From assembly GCA_023954135.1 (NCBI GenBank), contig JAMLIN010000003.1, forward strand, positions 62,001 through 126,000: 64,000 bases of DNA, read 5' to 3'. How positions within the stretch are numbered: the first letter of the stretch is position 1; each line of letters begins with the position of its first letter. A program made the translations under genes and the position numbers. Below are positions 24,774-36,578 of this stretch, piece by piece. This DNA comes from Burkholderiaceae bacterium. Lineage in GTDB: Bacteria > Pseudomonadota > Gammaproteobacteria > Burkholderiales > Burkholderiaceae_E. The notes below the pieces were generated by a model. The model was not told where the DNA came from, did not search any database, and saw only the letters and a program-made list of their open reading frames with translations.

Positions 24774-26999
24774 CTAGTGGCGGCGAGCCGACTGGATCCC
24801 CTCGATGCCCGCGATCGCGGCGAGCGAGCGATCGAGCACGCCGGTATCGGCGACCTCGACGGTGAAGCGCATCACCGCATGGCCCTGGCGGGTCCGGGTC
24901 GACACCGCGACCACATTGGTGCGCTGCTTGGCGAGCACATCGGAAATATCGCGCAGCAGGCCGGAGCGATCGGCCGCATGCACCTCGATGTCGACGGGGT
25001 ACAGCAGGGGCCGCCCGGCGGCGTCGCGAGTGGCGGCTTCCGACCAGGAGGTCTCGATGCGGCGCTCGGGCTCGCGCTCGGCCAGCGAGCGCAGCGTCGG
25101 GCAATCGGCACGGTGCACGCTGACGCCGCGACCGCGCGTCACGAAGCCGGCGATCGCGTCGGGCGGCGCAGGCCGGCAGCACTTCGCGAGCTGGGTCATC
25201 AGCGAGCCGACGCCCACCACCAGCACCCCGTTGCGACTGCGTCCTTCGGTGCTGGCGCGGGCGCGATTGAGGACCTCCTCGTCCGGCGTCGGGCGCTGGC
25301 TCTCGGGCGGCTCGAGCGGGCCGTGGGCGGCGGCCTCGAGCAGGCGCGGCCCGATCTCGTCCTTCGCCACCGCGATGAACAGCTGGCTCGCTTCGGTATA
25401 GCCCAGGCGTGCCGCGTACTCGTCGAGCGCCAGGCTGGTGGCGCCCTCGCGCTGGAGCACCTTTTCCACGCGCTCGCGTCCGAGCGCGATGTCGCGCTCG
25501 GTATCGAGCGCGTTGAACCACTGCCGCACCTTGGCGCGCGCCCGATTGCTCGCCACGAACCCGAGCTGCGGGTTGAGCCAGTCCCGGGACGGCCCGTCGT
25601 CATGGGCCCCGCCTTCCCTGGCGGCGATGATCTCGACGGTCTGGCCGTTCTGCAGCCGGGTGCTCAGCGGCACCATGATCCCGTCGACCCGCGCCCCGCG
25701 GCAGCGATGCCCGAGCCTGGTGTGGACGTGGTAGGCGAAGTCGACCGGGGTGGAGCCGATCGGCAGTTCGATCACTCGCGCCTGCGGCGTCAGCACGAAT
25801 ATCGTCGACTGGCCGGCGTCGCCCGGCAGCACCGCGCCCGAGCCGAGGCTCTGGCCGATGTCGCGCTGCCATGCGAGCAGCTGGCGCAGCCAGGCGACTT
25901 CGTCGTCGTGGCGATCGCTGGCGCCGGTGCGCCCCTCCTTGTATCGCCAGTGCGCCGCGACCCCGTATTCGGCGAAACGATGCATCTCGGCCGTGCGGAT
26001 CTGGATCTCCAGCGGCCGGCCGTCGTCGGCGACGACGACGGTGTGCAGCGACCGATAGCCATTGGGCTTGGGACGCGAAACGTAGTCGTCGTACTCCTCG
26101 GGGATCGCCTGCCAGATCCCGTGGATCGCGCCGAGCGCCGCATAGCAGTCGTCGATGCCGGCAACGATCACCCGCAGCCCGCGCAGATCCTGGATCTCGG
26201 GCAGGCTCAGCCCCTTGCGCCGCATCTTGTTGTGGATGCTGAACAGGTGCTTGGGCCGACCGCTCAGCTCCGCCCTGATGCCGGCTCGCTCGAGCTCGGC
26301 ACGCAGGCGCGCCAGCGCCGCCTCCACGAAATCCTCGCGCTCGACGCGCCGTTCCTCGAGCTGCTTCGCAAGCCGCTTGTACTCGTCCGGCCAGAGGAAG
26401 CGGAACGACAGGTCCTCGAGCTCCCACTTGAGCTGCCAGAGCCCGAGTCGGTTCGCCAGCGGCGCCAGCACGTCGAGCGTCTCGCGGCTGATGGAGGCTT
26501 CCGGCGCCTCCCGGTCGGCCGCATGCTGGCGCAGTGTCTGCAGGCGCGAGGCGAGCCGGATCAGCACGACCCGGATATCGACCGACATCGCCATCGTCAT
26601 CCGGCGCAGCACCTCGATCTGGCCCTGCTGGCCGCCGGTTTCGTCCTCCTCGACGGCCCGGTGGATTTCCTTGAGCCGGCGGATCTTGCGCATGCTCTCG
26701 ACGAGCCGCGAAACCTCCGGCCCGAAACGCGTCTGGATCTCGCGCAGCGGTATCCGGCCCGGCGAGCCGAAAAGTACCGCCGCCACCTGCGCCGCCGGCC
26801 CGACCTCGAGCATGCGCAGGATCCCCAGCGTGCCCATCGCGTGCCGCAGGGCCCGGGCGTCGGCCTCGTCGCCGCCGCCGAGCCGCTCGCGAACGAAGTC
26901 GACGGCCGCCGCGACATCGGTATCGCCGGCGCCCTGCGCCTGCCAATCCGACGTGACAGCGCCCGCGAGTTCCGGATCGGGCATGTGGGAGGACTGCAC
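24774..26999 (-). CDS. relA: (p)ppGpp synthetase RelA
   Basis: A 741-residue RSH protein. The hydrolase-like domain has lost the HDxxED motif: the corresponding site reads VLFGSPGRIPLREIQTRFG, as in monofunctional RelA. The synthetase domain is intact (SGRPKHLFSIHNKMRRKG; SRPKPNGYRSLHTVVV), followed by TGS (VIELPIGSTPVDFAYHVHTRLGH), the CCRPAPPDAI cysteine region and a C-terminal ACT domain (DRSGLLRDISDVLAKQ). It makes ppGpp on stalled ribosomes; hydrolysis would rely on SpoT 3.5 kb away. Confidence 0.95.
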   Translation of the reverse strand: MQSSHMPDPELAGAVTSDWQAQGAGDTDVAAAVDFVRERLGGGDEADARALRHAMGTLGILRMLEVGPAAQVAAVLFGSPGRIPLREIQTRFGPEVSRLVESMRKIRRLKEIHRAVEEDETGGQQGQIEVLRRMTMAMSVDIRVVLIRLASRLQTLRQHAADREAPEASISRETLDVLAPLANRLGLWQLKWELEDLSFRFLWPDEYKRLAKQLEERRVEREDFVEAALARLRAELERAGIRAELSGRPKHLFSIHNKMRRKGLSLPEIQDLRGLRVIVAGIDDCYAALGAIHGIWQAIPEEYDDYVSRPKPNGYRSLHTVVVADDGRPLEIQIRTAEMHRFAEYGVAAHWRYKEGRTGASDRHDDEVAWLRQLLAWQRDIGQSLGSGAVLPGDAGQSTIFVLTPQARVIELPIGSTPVDFAYHVHTRLGHRCRGARVDGIMVPLSTRLQNGQTVEIIAAREGGAHDDGPSRDWLNPQLGFVASNRARAKVRQWFNALDTERDIALGRERVEKVLQREGATSLALDEYAARLGYTEASQLFIAVAKDEIGPRLLEAAAHGPLEPPESQRPTPDEEVLNRARASTEGRSRNGVLVVGVGSLMTQLAKCCRPAPPDAIAGFVTRGRGVSVHRADCPTLRSLAEREPERRIETSWSEAATRDAAGRPLLYPVDIEVHAADRSGLLRDISDVLAKQRTNVVAVSTRTRQGHAVMRFTVEVADTGVLDRSLAAIAGIEGIQSARRH

Positions 27000-27086
27000 C
27001 CCTTCGATTATAGGCGGGGTGCCCAGCGCAGCGGCGGGGCCATGCCGGCCTGTCGGCGCCCGTCGCTGCGGTTACCATCTGCACCC

Positions 27087-27932
27087 ATGTGGCCTCTCTC
27101 CCGGAAGAAGACGGGCGCGATCGCGCCGGATGCGAGCATGCTCGCCGAGCTGCGGGCAAGCTGGTACGAGTTCGACCATCTCGACGAGGCGCAATGGCAG
27201 CGCCTGGCCGGTCTGGCAGCCCGTTTCCTCGCCGCCAAGCGGATCGTGGGCGCGGCCGGCTTCGAGGTCGACGAGACGGTCCGCTGGACGATCGGCCTGC
27301 TCGCGTGCCTGCCCGTCCTCGAGCTCGGCTTGCGGGCCTATTCGGATTTCGTCGACGTCATCGTCTATCCGGACCGCTTCCTCGTGGATCGCTCGCAGAC
27401 CGACGAGGCCGGAGTCGTCCACGAATCCCGCGACATTCTCTCGGGCGAGGCGATGGACCTCGGCCCGGTCGTGCTCGCCTGGTCCGACATCCTCGAGGAC
27501 CGCGAGCGACCCGGCGCCTGCGTGATCGTGCATGAGTTCGTCCACAAGCTCGACATGGCAGGCGGCTCGGCCGACGGGGTTCCGGTCGGCGCCGAGTCGC
27601 GTTCGCCGGGCTGGCGCCGGGTCCTCGAGGCATCCTACGAGGAGTTCTGCGGGCGGCTCGACGCGATCGAGGCGGCGATCCCGGCGCACGTCGACCCGGA
27701 GAGCCCGGCTGCCGACGCCTGGTACGGCCAGCTCGGTCTCGACCCCTATGCGGCGACCGACCCCGTGGAGTTCTTCGCGGTGGCCGGGGAAGCCTTCTTC
27801 AGCGATCCCTGGCAGCTGCACGCCGGCTTCCCGGCCCTGTTCGAGGCCATGCAACGGTATTTCGGCCAGGATCCCAGACAGGGCACCGACGGGCCGGCGG
27901 CACCAGACCGCGACCAGGCACCAGCCGCCTGA
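27087..27932 (+). CDS. Zinc-dependent peptidase, MtfA family (M90)
   Basis: A 281-residue protein with the metalloprotease signature VIVHEFVHKLDMAGG (HExxH) and a downstream Glu in DPVEFFAVAGEAFF as third ligand, plus the family core LPVLELGLRAYSDFVDVIVYPDRFL. E. coli MtfA binds the repressor Mlc and thereby modulates sugar PTS genes; whether that applies here is unknown. The ATG at 27087 is 8 nt after TACCAT with no Shine-Dalgarno. The 189-bp gap 27933-28121 carries the prsK promoter. Confidence 0.9.
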   Translation: MWPLSRKKTGAIAPDASMLAELRASWYEFDHLDEAQWQRLAGLAARFLAAKRIVGAAGFEVDETVRWTIGLLACLPVLELGLRAYSDFVDVIVYPDRFLVDRSQTDEAGVVHESRDILSGEAMDLGPVVLAWSDILEDRERPGACVIVHEFVHKLDMAGGSADGVPVGAESRSPGWRRVLEASYEEFCGRLDAIEAAIPAHVDPESPAADAWYGQLGLDPYAATDPVEFFAVAGEAFFSDPWQLHAGFPALFEAMQRYFGQDPRQGTDGPAAPDRDQAPAA

Positions 27933-28064
27933 TCCGGCTCGGGCAGTCGCCCGCACCGGGCATCCCTCGATAAGACCGACGCCGGCCATCCTCATCCGGC
28001 GACCGCCGGTGCCAGGGCGCCGGCCCGCCGATCGTCGCCCGGCGACCGGATGTGCGCTAGTTCA

Positions 28065-28093
28065 TTGTCGGAAATCCTTACGACCCATAGGCT
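28065..28093 (+). promoter_or_regulatory. Sigma70-type promoter candidate for prsK
   Basis: TTGTCG (28065-28070), a 17-bp spacer and TAGGCT (28088-28093) give ideal spacing, with a predicted start about 28100 and the prsK ATG at 28122. This is the best spaced promoter seen in the window. Confidence 0.4.
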
Positions 28094-28121
28094 CGACGTC
28101 ATCGATCACCACCTGCGTCGA

Positions 28122-30198
28122 ATGCCAGAGACTACCCTCGGCCAGCTCGGCTTCGGCATCGCCGCAGCAAGCTTCGCCGCCTTTGCCGCTCTCGCGCTGA
28201 CCCGCCGCGCCAACCGGCTCGCCACCCGCCTGTTCATCGGGGTGCTTGCCGCGCAGGCGCTCTGGGCGCTGGCGATGGCCGACGGCCCCGGCAACCGGCC
28301 GCTGGCGGCGCTGGCGGCGCCTGCGCTCGAGTCGCTGCGCGCGCTCGCCTGGACCGTCTTCCTGCTCGCGCTCGGGTGGCGCGACGCCGAGCGCAGCCCG
28401 TGGCACGGCACCCTGCTCGTGGTCGCCGCCGGACTGGCCGCCATCCCGATCGTCACCCACTGGAGCGGCTGGCCCGACACGGCGATCCACGGCGCCCGCT
28501 TCCTGGCGGCCGCGCTCACCCTGCTGGTGCTCGGCCAGCTCTATCGCAGGAGCGAACCCACCCAGCGCTGGGCGATCAAGTACCTCGCGATCGCGGTCGC
28601 CTGCGTCCTCGGCTTCGACCTGCTGATGTACGGCGACGCGCTGCTGGGCGAACAGCGCATCGATCCGGTATGGCGCGCATCACAGGGCTTCGCCAATGCG
28701 CTCGCGGTGCCGCTGCTCGCGGTTGCAGCCTCGCGCAACCCCGCCTGGCAACTCGACATCGCGCTCTCGCGGCGCATGGTCTTTCATTCCGCCACCCTGC
28801 TGGTGGTGGCCGCCTGCATGCTGGCGATCGCCATCGGCGCCTGGTACCTGCGCAGCATCGGCGGCAGCTGGGGTGAAGTCGCGCAGACGGTCCTGCTTTT
28901 CGCGGCGACGCTCGGGCTCCTCGTGACCGTCATGTCGGAGTCGGTGCGCGCCAGCATCCGGGTCTTCGTCTCGAAGCACTTCTTCGATTACCGCTACGAC
29001 TATCGCGAGGAATGGCTGCGTCTTACCCGCCTCCTGTCCGAAAGCACGCATGCGTCGAGCCGCTCGCTCGCCGAGCGCGGCATCGAGGGCATCGGCTCTC
29101 TGGTCGAAAGCCGGGGCGGCGCCCTCTGGATACGCGACGGCAGGCGCTACGAGCTCGCCGGTCAGGTGGGTCGTGGCGGCATGGACCCGGGTCCGCTTCC
29201 CGTCGGCATGCCCCTGCTCGACTGGCTCGCGACGCGCAAGTGGATCGTCGACATCAACGAATGGCGCAGCACCCCCGGCCGCTATCCCGGACTGTCCATC
29301 GAGGGACCGCTCGATGATTCGCGCGGCTGGCTGATCGTGCCGATGATCATCCATGACGAGCTCGCGGGGCTGGTGGTGCTCGATCGGCCGCGGGTGCGCA
29401 TCGAGCTCGACTGGGAGGTGCGCGACGTGCTCAAGGTGGCCGCCGCCCAGGTCGCGAGCTTCCTCGGGGTGCAGCGGGCGACCGAAAGGCTGGCCCAGTC
29501 CGAACAGTTCGCCTCCTTCAACCGGATGTCGACCTTCATCGTCCACGACCTCAAGAACCTGGTCGCCCAGCTCTCGCTGATGTCGGCCAATGCGCGCCGC
29601 CATCGCCACGACCCGGCCTTCGTCGACGACATGCTCGGCACGGTCGATACCGTAGCGGGCCGCATGCAGGCGATCCTCGCGGGGCTGCGCACGCCGTTGC
29701 GCGAGGCGAGCAGCCCCGAGATCATCGCGATCGGCGACCTGCTCGACAGCTCGGTGCGCGCGCACTCGGCCTACCAGCCCGCACCGGAGCTGGCCGCCGG
29801 TCCGGGCACCGGGTCGGCGCTGGTACACGCGGATCGTGCCCGGCTCGAGCGTGTCATCGGCCATCTCGTCCAGAACGCGATCGAAGCCTGCGCCGGGATC
29901 GACGGCGCCAGGGTGACGATCTCGTACCGGCACGACGAGACCTCGGTCCGGATCACCGTGGTCGACACCGGCCGAGGCATGAGCGACGAATTCGTTCGCG
30001 AGCGCCTGTTCCGTCCTTTCGTCTCCACCAAGTCGCAGGGCATGGGCATCGGCCTGTTCGAGTGCCGCGAATACGTCCGCGAGATCGGCGGCAGCCTCGC
30101 GGTCGAGTCCTCGCCAGGTCGCGGAACCCGCTTCACCGTCGTTCTCCCCCTCGTCGAGGTTCCCGTTCCAGTTCCAGCTCCTTATCCCGGTGTGATCA

Positions 30199-30206
<8 letters not shown>
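28122..30206 (+). CDS. prsK: PEP-CTERM system histidine kinase PrsK
   Basis: A 694-residue membrane histidine kinase. Residues 1 to about 280 contain roughly eight hydrophobic segments; about 310-450 a GAF-like domain; the H-box is FIVHDLKNLVAQLSLMS (His about 475); the ATPase domain has HLVQNAIEAC (N-box), VVDTGRGMS (G1) and MGIGLFECREYVREIGG (G2). This architecture and the H-box wording match PrsK of the XrtA/PEP-CTERM exopolysaccharide system. The ATG at 28122 starts at the first membrane segment; an upstream ATG at 28050 would add 24 unlikely residues. The stop overlaps the prsR start. Confidence 0.9.
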
Positions 30207-31537
<1,331 letters not shown>

Positions 31538-31551
<14 letters not shown>

Positions 31552-32572
31552 AGCCCCGGGCCTGCCCCACGTACCAGTCCAGGGCTTCGGCCATGCCCGT
31601 CGCAATGGTGTGGGTCGGCTGGTAGCCTAGCTCGCGGCCCGCCTTGCCGATGTCCGCCAGCGAGTGCCGGACATCCCCGGCGCGGAAATCCGCGAACACC
31701 GGCTCGCAGCCGGCGACGCTCGCATCGATCCTTGTCAGCGAATCCCGGATCAGGGCGAACAGCTCGAGAAGGCTGGTCTGCTCGCCCACCGCCACGTTGT
31801 AGACCTCGTGCGGACTCGGCAGGGTCTCGACGAGCCCGGCACGCAGATTCGCCTGAACCGCATTGGCGACGTAGCAGAAGTCGCGGCTGGTCTTGCCGTC
31901 CCCGTTGATCGTCACGGGCCTGCCGTGAAGCATCGCATCGACCCACTTCGGGACCACCGCTGCATAGGCGCCGGCGGGATCCTGGCGCGGCCCGAACACG
32001 TTGAAATAGCGAAGCCCCACGCAATGGATACCGTAGGTCCGGGCAAAGACGTCGGCGAAGAGCTCGTCGGCTGCCTTCGTCGCCGCATAGGGCGAAAGCA
32101 CCCGGCCGCAACGCGCCTCGACCTTGGGCAGCTCGGCGGAATCGCCGTAGACCGAGCTCGACGAGGCGTAGACGAAGCGACGCACCGCGGCGCGACGTGA
32201 GGCATCGAGCAGCTGCACGAAACCGTCGACGTTGGCGCGGAAGGATCCGATCGGCTCGGCGATCGAGCGCGGCACGCTGCCGAGCGCGGCCTGGTGCAGC
32301 ACCCTGTCGACGCCCGCGACCATCGCCTCGCAGGCCTGCGGATCCGCGATGTCGGCTTCGACGAACTCGAGACGATCCGCGGCTGCGCCGACCAGGCGAC
32401 GTACCTCGTCGAGGTTGCGGCGATGGCCGGTCGCGAAGTTGTCGACCGCGCGCACCCGCTGGCCGCCGCGCAGCAGGGCCTCGACGATGTTCGAACCGAT
32501 GAACCCCGCTGCGCCGGTGACGAGCCAGCGCTCGTCGCGGCCAGCCAGAAGTTCCATGAATCCCCTGGACAT
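31538..32572 (-). CDS. UDP-N-acetylglucosamine 4-epimerase-like (WbpP/TviC type)
   Basis: A 344-residue extended [22 protein letters not shown] (NAD-binding), LHQAALGSVPRSI, the catalytic SSSSVYGDS with YAATKAADE, and SRDFCYVANAVQANL. The QAALGSVPRSI stretch is characteristic of WbpP/TviC-like epimerases acting on UDP-GlcNAc(A). It follows the TviB-like dehydrogenase with an ATGA overlap, so the two act as a pair making UDP-GalNAcA-type sugars for a surface polysaccharide. The tail overlaps the prsR end by 14 bp on the other strand. Confidence 0.9.
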
Positions 32573-33852
32573 CAGAGCCGCCAGAGCCGGTAGCCGAGCG
32601 CCTTCACCGCCGCGGGATCGAGAGCGCTCTTGACGTCCGCGACGACCCCGCCCGGTTCGAGCTTTCCGAGGAGTTCCTCGAGCGGACGCTCGAGGAACAC
32701 GGCATGGTCGACCGCCAGCACCATCGCGCCCGCCCTCGGCACCGCATCCCAGCCGACGACTTCGACCCCGTACTCGTGCATCGCCTCGGCGGGATCGGCA
32801 TGGGGATCATGCACCACGACACGAGCGCCGTAGGAGGCGAGCTCGTTTATGACGTCGATCACCTTCGAGTTGCGGATGTCGGGGACGTTCTCCTTGAAGG
32901 TCAGGCCCAGTACCAGGATGGGCCGGTCGCTCACCGGCATGCCGGCCGACACCATCTCCTTGATCGTGCGACGTGCGACGAAGCCGCCCATCGCGTCGTT
33001 GATGCGCCGCCCGCCAAGAATAACCTGCGGGTGATAGCCGACCATCTCCGCCTTGGTGGTCAGGTAGTAAGGGTCGACGCCGATGCAATGGCCGCCGACC
33101 AGTCCGGGCCGGAAGGGCAGGAAGTTCCATTTCGTTCCGGCGGCACGCAGCACTTCCCGGGTATCGATGTCGAGCCGATCGAAGAGGATCGCGAGCTCGT
33201 TCATCAAGGCGATGTTGAGGTCTCTCTGGGTGTTCTCGATCACTTTCGCCGCTTCGGCGACCCGGATGCTCGACGCCCTGTACACGCCGGCGGTGACCAC
33301 CGCTTCGTAGACCGCCGCAACCGTGTCCAGCGTCGCCGGCGTGTCGGCCGATACCACCTTGGTGATGCGGGTGAGGGTGTGCTCCCGATCGCCGGGGTTG
33401 ATGCGCTCGGGCGAGTAGCCGACATGGAAGCCGTCCTTCCACTTCATGCCGGAGCACGCCTCGAGCACGGGGATGCAGACATCCTCGGTCGCACCCGGGT
33501 ACACGGTCGATTCGTAGACGACGATCGCGCCACGCTTCATGTGCCGACCACAGACCTCGCTCGCCGATATCAGGGGGCTGAAGTCGGGCCGGTGCGCATC
33601 GTCGACCGGGGTCGGCACGGCGACGATCAGCACGTCGGCCGAAGCGAGGGCAGCCGGATCGTGACTCAGCTCGAGCATCGATGCGCTGGCGAACTGCTCG
33701 GGCGTCGCCTCCCCGGTGACGTCCACGCCCTGCCGAAGCCGCTCGATGCGGGCGGCCGAGATGTCGTAGCCGAGGGTCGGCATCGCCCTGCCGAACTCGA
33801 GCGCCAGGGGCAGGCCCACGTACCCTAGCCCGATCACAGCCACCTTGTGCAT
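32572..33852 (-). CDS. tviB: UDP-N-acetylglucosamine 6-dehydrogenase (TviB/WbpO type)
   Basis: A 426-residue nucleotide-sugar dehydrogenase: VAVIGLGYVGLPLALEFG (NAD site), VYESTVYPGATEDVC, GYSPERINPGDREHT, the catalytic Cys in GLVGGHCIGVDPYYLT and the C-terminal LGLTFKENVPDIRNSKV. The GHCIGVDPYYLT form is typical of the UDP-GlcNAc/TviB subgroup rather than UDP-glucose dehydrogenases. ATG at 33852. Paired with the downstream epimerase, it points to N-acetylated uronic acids in a capsule, O-antigen or EPS. Confidence 0.9.
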   Translation of the reverse strand: MHKVAVIGLGYVGLPLALEFGRAMPTLGYDISAARIERLRQGVDVTGEATPEQFASASMLELSHDPAALASADVLIVAVPTPVDDAHRPDFSPLISASEVCGRHMKRGAIVVYESTVYPGATEDVCIPVLEACSGMKWKDGFHVGYSPERINPGDREHTLTRITKVVSADTPATLDTVAAVYEAVVTAGVYRASSIRVAEAAKVIENTQRDLNIALMNELAILFDRLDIDTREVLRAAGTKWNFLPFRPGLVGGHCIGVDPYYLTTKAEMVGYHPQVILGGRRINDAMGGFVARRTIKEMVSAGMPVSDRPILVLGLTFKENVPDIRNSKVIDVINELASYGARVVVHDPHADPAEAMHEYGVEVVGWDAVPRAGAMVLAVDHAVFLERPLEELLGKLEPGGVVADVKSALDPAAVKALGYRLWRL

Positions 33853-33969
33853 TGCCTCTCCTGAACAGGTCTGGCCGGCATGGGCTCGCCGCAGTTCGGG
33901 CAAGCCGTGAAGGCCCGGATTTTCTCGCTTTCGCGAGACTTATTCCCCTCGTGGGAATGGGCCGAAGTC

Positions 33970-33975
33970 TACAAT
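33970..33975 (+). promoter_or_regulatory. -10-like TACAAT 6 nt before the transglycosylase ATG
   Basis: TACAAT ends 6 nt before the ATG at 33982, leaving no room for a leader. No Shine-Dalgarno is present. Suggests a leaderless mRNA, as at thyA and spoT. Confidence 0.35.
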
Positions 33976-33981
33976 GACCAC

Positions 33982-35073
33982 ATGGGTTCAATACCGCGCA
34001 AACATCACAGGAAGCGCGTCATCCGCCGCTTCGCGATGTCCTGGTGCTGCGCTCTGGTGCCGTTCGGTGCCGGCGCGCAGATCATCCAGGCGCCGCCCAT
34101 GCCCGCCCAGAGCGTCGGCGCGGTCAACCAGACAGCCCCCACCGCTGGCGCGCCGATAGCCACCCGCAGCACCGCCTCCTCGGGCAGCGATATCGATCGC
34201 TACCAGGAACTCACCGAGATCGGCGGCAGGGCCGGCTCCCCGGCCAGTCCCGAAGAGCTCGAGCAGGCCTACCTGCACTATTGCAGGGCGGCAAGCAACG
34301 GCTCGACCGATGCGCTCGTCCGGCTCGGGTGGATGCACCTGAACGGGCTCGGCGTGAAGCAGGACGACGCCGTCGCCGGCGCGTTGCTGCGCCGGGCCTC
34401 CGCCTACGGCAGCCAGCTGGCCGGTCAGTTGCTGATGATGGTTCGCGGCACCGAGGAGCGCATGCCCGACTGCATCGGCAAGCGGGCACTCGCCCAGGTC
34501 AACGTCGAGCCGGCCCAGCCGGTTTCGCGCGGCTCGACCCGCATCGCCAATCCGTCGCGGTTCTCGACGGTTCCGGTCAGCCTCGAGCGCCAGCGGCTGG
34601 CGGCCACGGTCATCCAGATCGCCGCCGAGTTCCGGCTCGATCCGCGCCTGGTCATCGCGTTGATCGGCACCGAATCCAATTTCGATCCCAATGCCCGCTC
34701 GCCGAAGAACGCCTTCGGCCTCATGCAGCTCATCCCGGAGACCGCCGCCCGCTTCGAGGTGGCCGATGTCCTTGACCCGACGCAGAACCTGCGCGGCGGG
34801 ATGGCCTACCTGAGCTGGCTGCTGTCCTACTACCGTGGCGACGTCATCCTCGCGCTGGCCGCCTACAACGCAGGAGAGGGTGCGGTCGACCGCTACAAGG
34901 GCGTACCGCCCTACCCAGAGACCATGGCCTATGTGCAGCGGATCCGGGCGCTATACCCGGTCGACCGGCATGGCTTCAATCCGCGCCTGACCACCGCCTC
35001 GCCGATGCTGCGCGCGCCGACGACCACCCAGACCGCAGGGCTGGGCATCGCCGGCACGGCGATCACCGACTGA
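33982..35073 (+). CDS. Lytic transglycosylase with Sel1-like repeat
   Basis: A 363-residue envelope protein. N-terminal signal peptide (basic start, hydrophobic MSWCCALVPFGAGA, cleavage near 32), a Sel1-like repeat (ALVRLGWMHLNGLGVKQDDAVAGALLRRAS), then an SLT domain about 205-330 with the catalytic Glu in ALIGTESNFDPNA (about 230), NAFGLMQLIPETAARF, NLRGGMAYLSWLL and LAAYNAGEGAVDRY. It cleaves peptidoglycan glycan strands in the periplasm. It is placed among polysaccharide genes; such enzymes can open the wall for export machinery. Confidence 0.9.
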   Translation: MGSIPRKHHRKRVIRRFAMSWCCALVPFGAGAQIIQAPPMPAQSVGAVNQTAPTAGAPIATRSTASSGSDIDRYQELTEIGGRAGSPASPEELEQAYLHYCRAASNGSTDALVRLGWMHLNGLGVKQDDAVAGALLRRASAYGSQLAGQLLMMVRGTEERMPDCIGKRALAQVNVEPAQPVSRGSTRIANPSRFSTVPVSLERQRLAATVIQIAAEFRLDPRLVIALIGTESNFDPNARSPKNAFGLMQLIPETAARFEVADVLDPTQNLRGGMAYLSWLLSYYRGDVILALAAYNAGEGAVDRYKGVPPYPETMAYVQRIRALYPVDRHGFNPRLTTASPMLRAPTTTQTAGLGIAGTAITD

Positions 35074-35148
35074 TCGACATCAACAGCCCAAGCCGCACCT
35101 GCGAGCGCGGCCGAAGCGAGCGACGGCGAATGTGGGGGCTGCTCCAGT

Positions 35149-36468
35149 TCAGCGCCGACCGATTCCCCGGTACTCGAATCCCCGCCGGCGCATCGCCCGC
35201 GGATCGTAGAGATTGCGGCCATCGAAGACCAGCGGCCGGTTCATCCGGCGGTGGATCTCGTCGAACGCCGGGGCGCGGAACTCCTTCCATTCGGTCAGGA
35301 TGAACAGCGCGTCAGCGCCCCGTACTGCCTCGAGCGGCGAGGCAGCGAGGATCAGGTCGTCACGCTCGCCGTAGATCCGGCGGCACTCGTCGGCCGCCGC
35401 CGGGTCGTAGGCGGCGACCACGGCGCCTTCGGCCCAGAGCCCCTCGAGCACCACGCGGGAGGGGGCTTCGCGCATGTCGTCGGTATTGGGCTTGAACGCG
35501 AGCCCCCAGACCGCGACACGCTTGCCGGCGAGCGAGCCCATGTGCTCCCTGGCCATCTCGACGAGCAGCTTCTTCTGGGCAGCATTGACGGTCTCGACCG
35601 CCTGCAGCAGGAGCAGTTCCTGACCCTCCGTGGATGCAGTTCGCAACAGCGCGCTGACGTCCTTGGGAAAGCAGGAGCCGCCGTAGCCCGTACCGGCATA
35701 GAGGAAGGAATAGCCGATGCGGGGATCGGAGCCGATCCCCCGGCGTACGTCCTCGATGTCGGCACCGAGCCGGTCGGCGAGGTTGGCCAGCTCGTTCATG
35801 AAGGAGATTCGAGTCGCCAGCATCGCGTTGGCAGCGTACTTGGTGAGTTCCGCCGACCGGCGCGACATCACGACGATCCGGTCATGGTTGCGCTGGAAAG
35901 GTGCATAGAGCTCGCGCATGCGCTCCTCCGCCTGGGGATCTTCCACACCGAGGACGATCCGGTCGGGTCGCATGAAATCCTCGACCGCGGCGCCTTCCTT
36001 GAGGAATTCGGGGTTCGACACCACCGAGAATGGAACCGCGATTCCGCGCTCAGCGAGCACTTCGCGGATCGCCGCCTCGACGCGATCCGCGGTGCCGACC
36101 GGCACCGTGCTCTTGTCGACCACCACCCGGTAGTCCTGGATGTGCTGCCCGATGGACCGCGCCACCGCCAGCACATGCCGGAGATCGGCGGAACCGTCCT
36201 CGTCGGGCGGGGTGCCGACCGCGATCACGATGATCTCGCCGAATTCGACCGCCTCTTCGGCCGACAGGGAGAAGCGCAACCGGCCGGCCTCGACATTGCT
36301 GACGACGATGGATTCGAGCCCCGGCTCGTAGATCGGGATGTGCCCCTCGCGCAGGCGGCCGACCTTCACCGGGTCGGCGTCGATGCACAGTACCTCGTGC
36401 CCGCTGTCGGCCAGGCAGGATCCTGTCACGAGACCGACATATCCCGTCCCGACCACGCTTACTTTCAT
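35149..36468 (-). CDS. ugd: UDP-glucose 6-dehydrogenase
   Basis: A 439-residue enzyme converting UDP-glucose to UDP-glucuronate. Motifs: [63 protein letters not shown], the catalytic Cys in [16 protein letters not shown], and [18 protein letters not shown]. Complete. Divergent from the UDP-glucuronate epimerase gene that would use its product. Confidence 0.95.
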   Translation of the reverse strand: MKVSVVGTGYVGLVTGSCLADSGHEVLCIDADPVKVGRLREGHIPIYEPGLESIVVSNVEAGRLRFSLSAEEAVEFGEIIVIAVGTPPDEDGSADLRHVLAVARSIGQHIQDYRVVVDKSTVPVGTADRVEAAIREVLAERGIAVPFSVVSNPEFLKEGAAVEDFMRPDRIVLGVEDPQAEERMRELYAPFQRNHDRIVVMSRRSAELTKYAANAMLATRISFMNELANLADRLGADIEDVRRGIGSDPRIGYSFLYAGTGYGGSCFPKDVSALLRTASTEGQELLLLQAVETVNAAQKKLLVEMAREHMGSLAGKRVAVWGLAFKPNTDDMREAPSRVVLEGLWAEGAVVAAYDPAAADECRRIYGERDDLILAASPLEAVRGADALFILTEWKEFRAPAFDEIHRRMNRPLVFDGRNLYDPRAMRRRGFEYRGIGRR

Positions 36469-36578
36469 CGTTACACTCTCCGTGTACTGTCGAACGACGT
36501 TCAGGGCCGCCGCACCGGCTCGAAATGTACGGCGGATCGCCCCTTCCCCGCAAAGACCGATTTCACGAGTCAGGACGA

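Noticed and set aside
24777..27932. A very long plus-strand frame over relA reaching the mtfA-like gene
   Set aside because: Only the part from ATG 27087 has family features; the upstream part is antisense to relA.
33900..33960. Hairpins TCTCG-N6-CGAGA and TTCCC-GGGAA before the transglycosylase as a riboswitch
   Set aside because: Both stems are 5 bp and do not form a known riboswitch architecture; they also lie upstream of the likely transcription start.
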